Source of the DNA: Candidatus Bipolaricaulota bacterium
GTDB taxonomy: Bacteria > Bipolaricaulota > Bipolaricaulia > Bipolaricaulales > Bipolaricaulaceae
Direction: 5' to 3'
Assembly (NCBI GenBank): GCA_027027485.1
Contig: JALVLL010000057.1
Coordinates: forward strand, 1 to 5,528
Length of the DNA: 5,528 nt
Below the pieces are notes generated by a model. It searched no databases. It had not been told where the DNA came from and saw nothing but the letters and a program-made list of their open reading frames with translations. The translations under genes and the position numbers were made by a program. How positions within the stretch are numbered: position 1 is the first letter of the stretch; each line of letters starts with the position of its first letter. This document shows positions 5,096-5,528 of this stretch, piece after piece.

Positions 5096-5528
5096 TTAGC
5101 TGAAGATCCTTTCCAGGGCAAAAAAGAGCTCATCCGGGGAGCCCATCTTACGGATAGGCAGGGGGATCTTCGTCCGGAAGGCCTCCCCATAGGGGCGGGT
5201 GGAGATCCTGGGATCGGTGATGATGATGGCACCGCGGTCCGCGGGGGTACGGATCAGGCGCCCCGCCCCCTGGGCGAGCTTTATCACCGCCCGGGGGAGG
5301 TAGAGGCCGAAGAAGGGGTCTATCCCCTCCTCCCTGAGGGCCCGCTCCTCGGCCCGCACCACCGGGTCGGATGGATTGGGGAAGGGAAGGCGGGCCACCA
5401 CCAAAAGCTCCAGCTCCTCGCCGGGGAAATCCACCCCCTCCCAGAGGCTGTCGAGCCCGAGGAGCACGGCCGGCCCCCGTAGCTCCCGGAAGGCCCGCAC
5501 CGCCTGGGACGCGTCCCCGAAATCCACC
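5096..5528 (-). CDS. dinG: DinG-family ATP-dependent DNA helicase, C-terminal part (5' end outside window)
   Basis: The last 143 residues of a superfamily 2, XPD/Rad3-like DNA helicase of the DinG type. Family members use ATP to unwind DNA 5' to 3' and act in repair and in resolving R-loops or other structures. Visible in the fragment: the motif V region SLWEGVDFPG at about residues 27-36, and motif VI QGAGRLIR at 86-93, whose arginines contact ATP, followed by D97-R-G and the strand IIITDPR at 101-107. This order and wording are typical of the C-terminal end of DinG/YoaA proteins. The GTG at 5527 is only an internal valine codon; the frame is open to the window edge, so the iron-sulphur region, Walker A and any N-terminal exonuclease domain cannot be seen. 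The gene ends with TAA, 13 bases before proS, and is probably co-transcribed with it. Family call is firm; DinG versus a close paralogue such as YoaA is open. Confidence 0.9.
   Translation of the reverse strand, partial: VDFGDASQAVRAFRELRGPAVLLGLDSLWEGVDFPGEELELLVVARLPFPNPSDPVVRAEERALREEGIDPFFGLYLPRAVIKLAQGAGRLIRTPADRGAIIITDPRISTRPYGEAFRTKIPLPIRKMGSPDELFFALERIFS

Noticed and set aside
1..5528. Mobile element, CRISPR array, toxin-antitoxin or defence system.
   Set aside because: No repeats, transposase, integrase, small paired genes or nuclease domains were found; all coding space is taken by housekeeping genes.

Overview
This is a G+C-rich bacterial window in which every gene I can support lies on the minus strand, so the reading order runs from high to low coordinates. 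It is densely packed: the largest non-coding gap is 54 bases. Gene order along the transcript is: dinG-type helicase (3' end only, cut by the right edge), proS, a family 2 glycosyltransferase, rpiB, rho, a LysM/M23 peptidoglycan peptidase, and the first 28 codons of murA (cut by the left edge). I see no tRNA, rRNA, CRISPR array, insertion sequence or other mobile element. The gene content is chromosomal housekeeping rather than accessory DNA.

The taxon cannot be named with confidence. Purine-rich Shine-Dalgarno sequences, strong G/C preference at third codon positions, a short Rho of E. coli-like length without the long N-terminal insertion common in high-GC Actinobacteria, a long-form bacterial ProRS with an editing domain, and linkage of rho to murA (also seen in Bacillus, where a murA paralogue precedes rho) suggest a G+C-rich deep-branching bacterium. 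Clostridia-like, Chloroflexota-like, deep actinobacterial and candidate-phylum lineages all remain possible. This is inference only.

Layout: 5528-5096 is the C-terminal helicase core of the DinG family. After 13 bases comes proS (5082-3358). A near-perfect sigma-70-type promoter (TTGACA, 17-base spacer, TATACT) sits across the proS stop codon and starts a second transcription unit. This unit comprises the glycosyltransferase (3303-2665), rpiB (2646-2167), rho (2189-933), the M23 peptidase (940-86) and murA (86 to beyond base 1). The last four genes form a chain of overlaps: rpiB/rho 23 bases, rho/M23 8 bases, M23/murA 1 base (TGATG). Strong translational coupling is therefore likely.

Functionally the second unit joins a sugar transferase of unknown acceptor, a pentose phosphate isomerase, the transcription terminator Rho, and two peptidoglycan functions (a remodelling endopeptidase and the first committed step of precursor synthesis). 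Points worth a second look are the strong internal promoter, an Asp-to-Ala change beside the catalytic glutamate of Rho, and a possible hairpin that could hide the rho ribosome-binding site inside the end of rpiB. I found no evidence of a wholly novel system.
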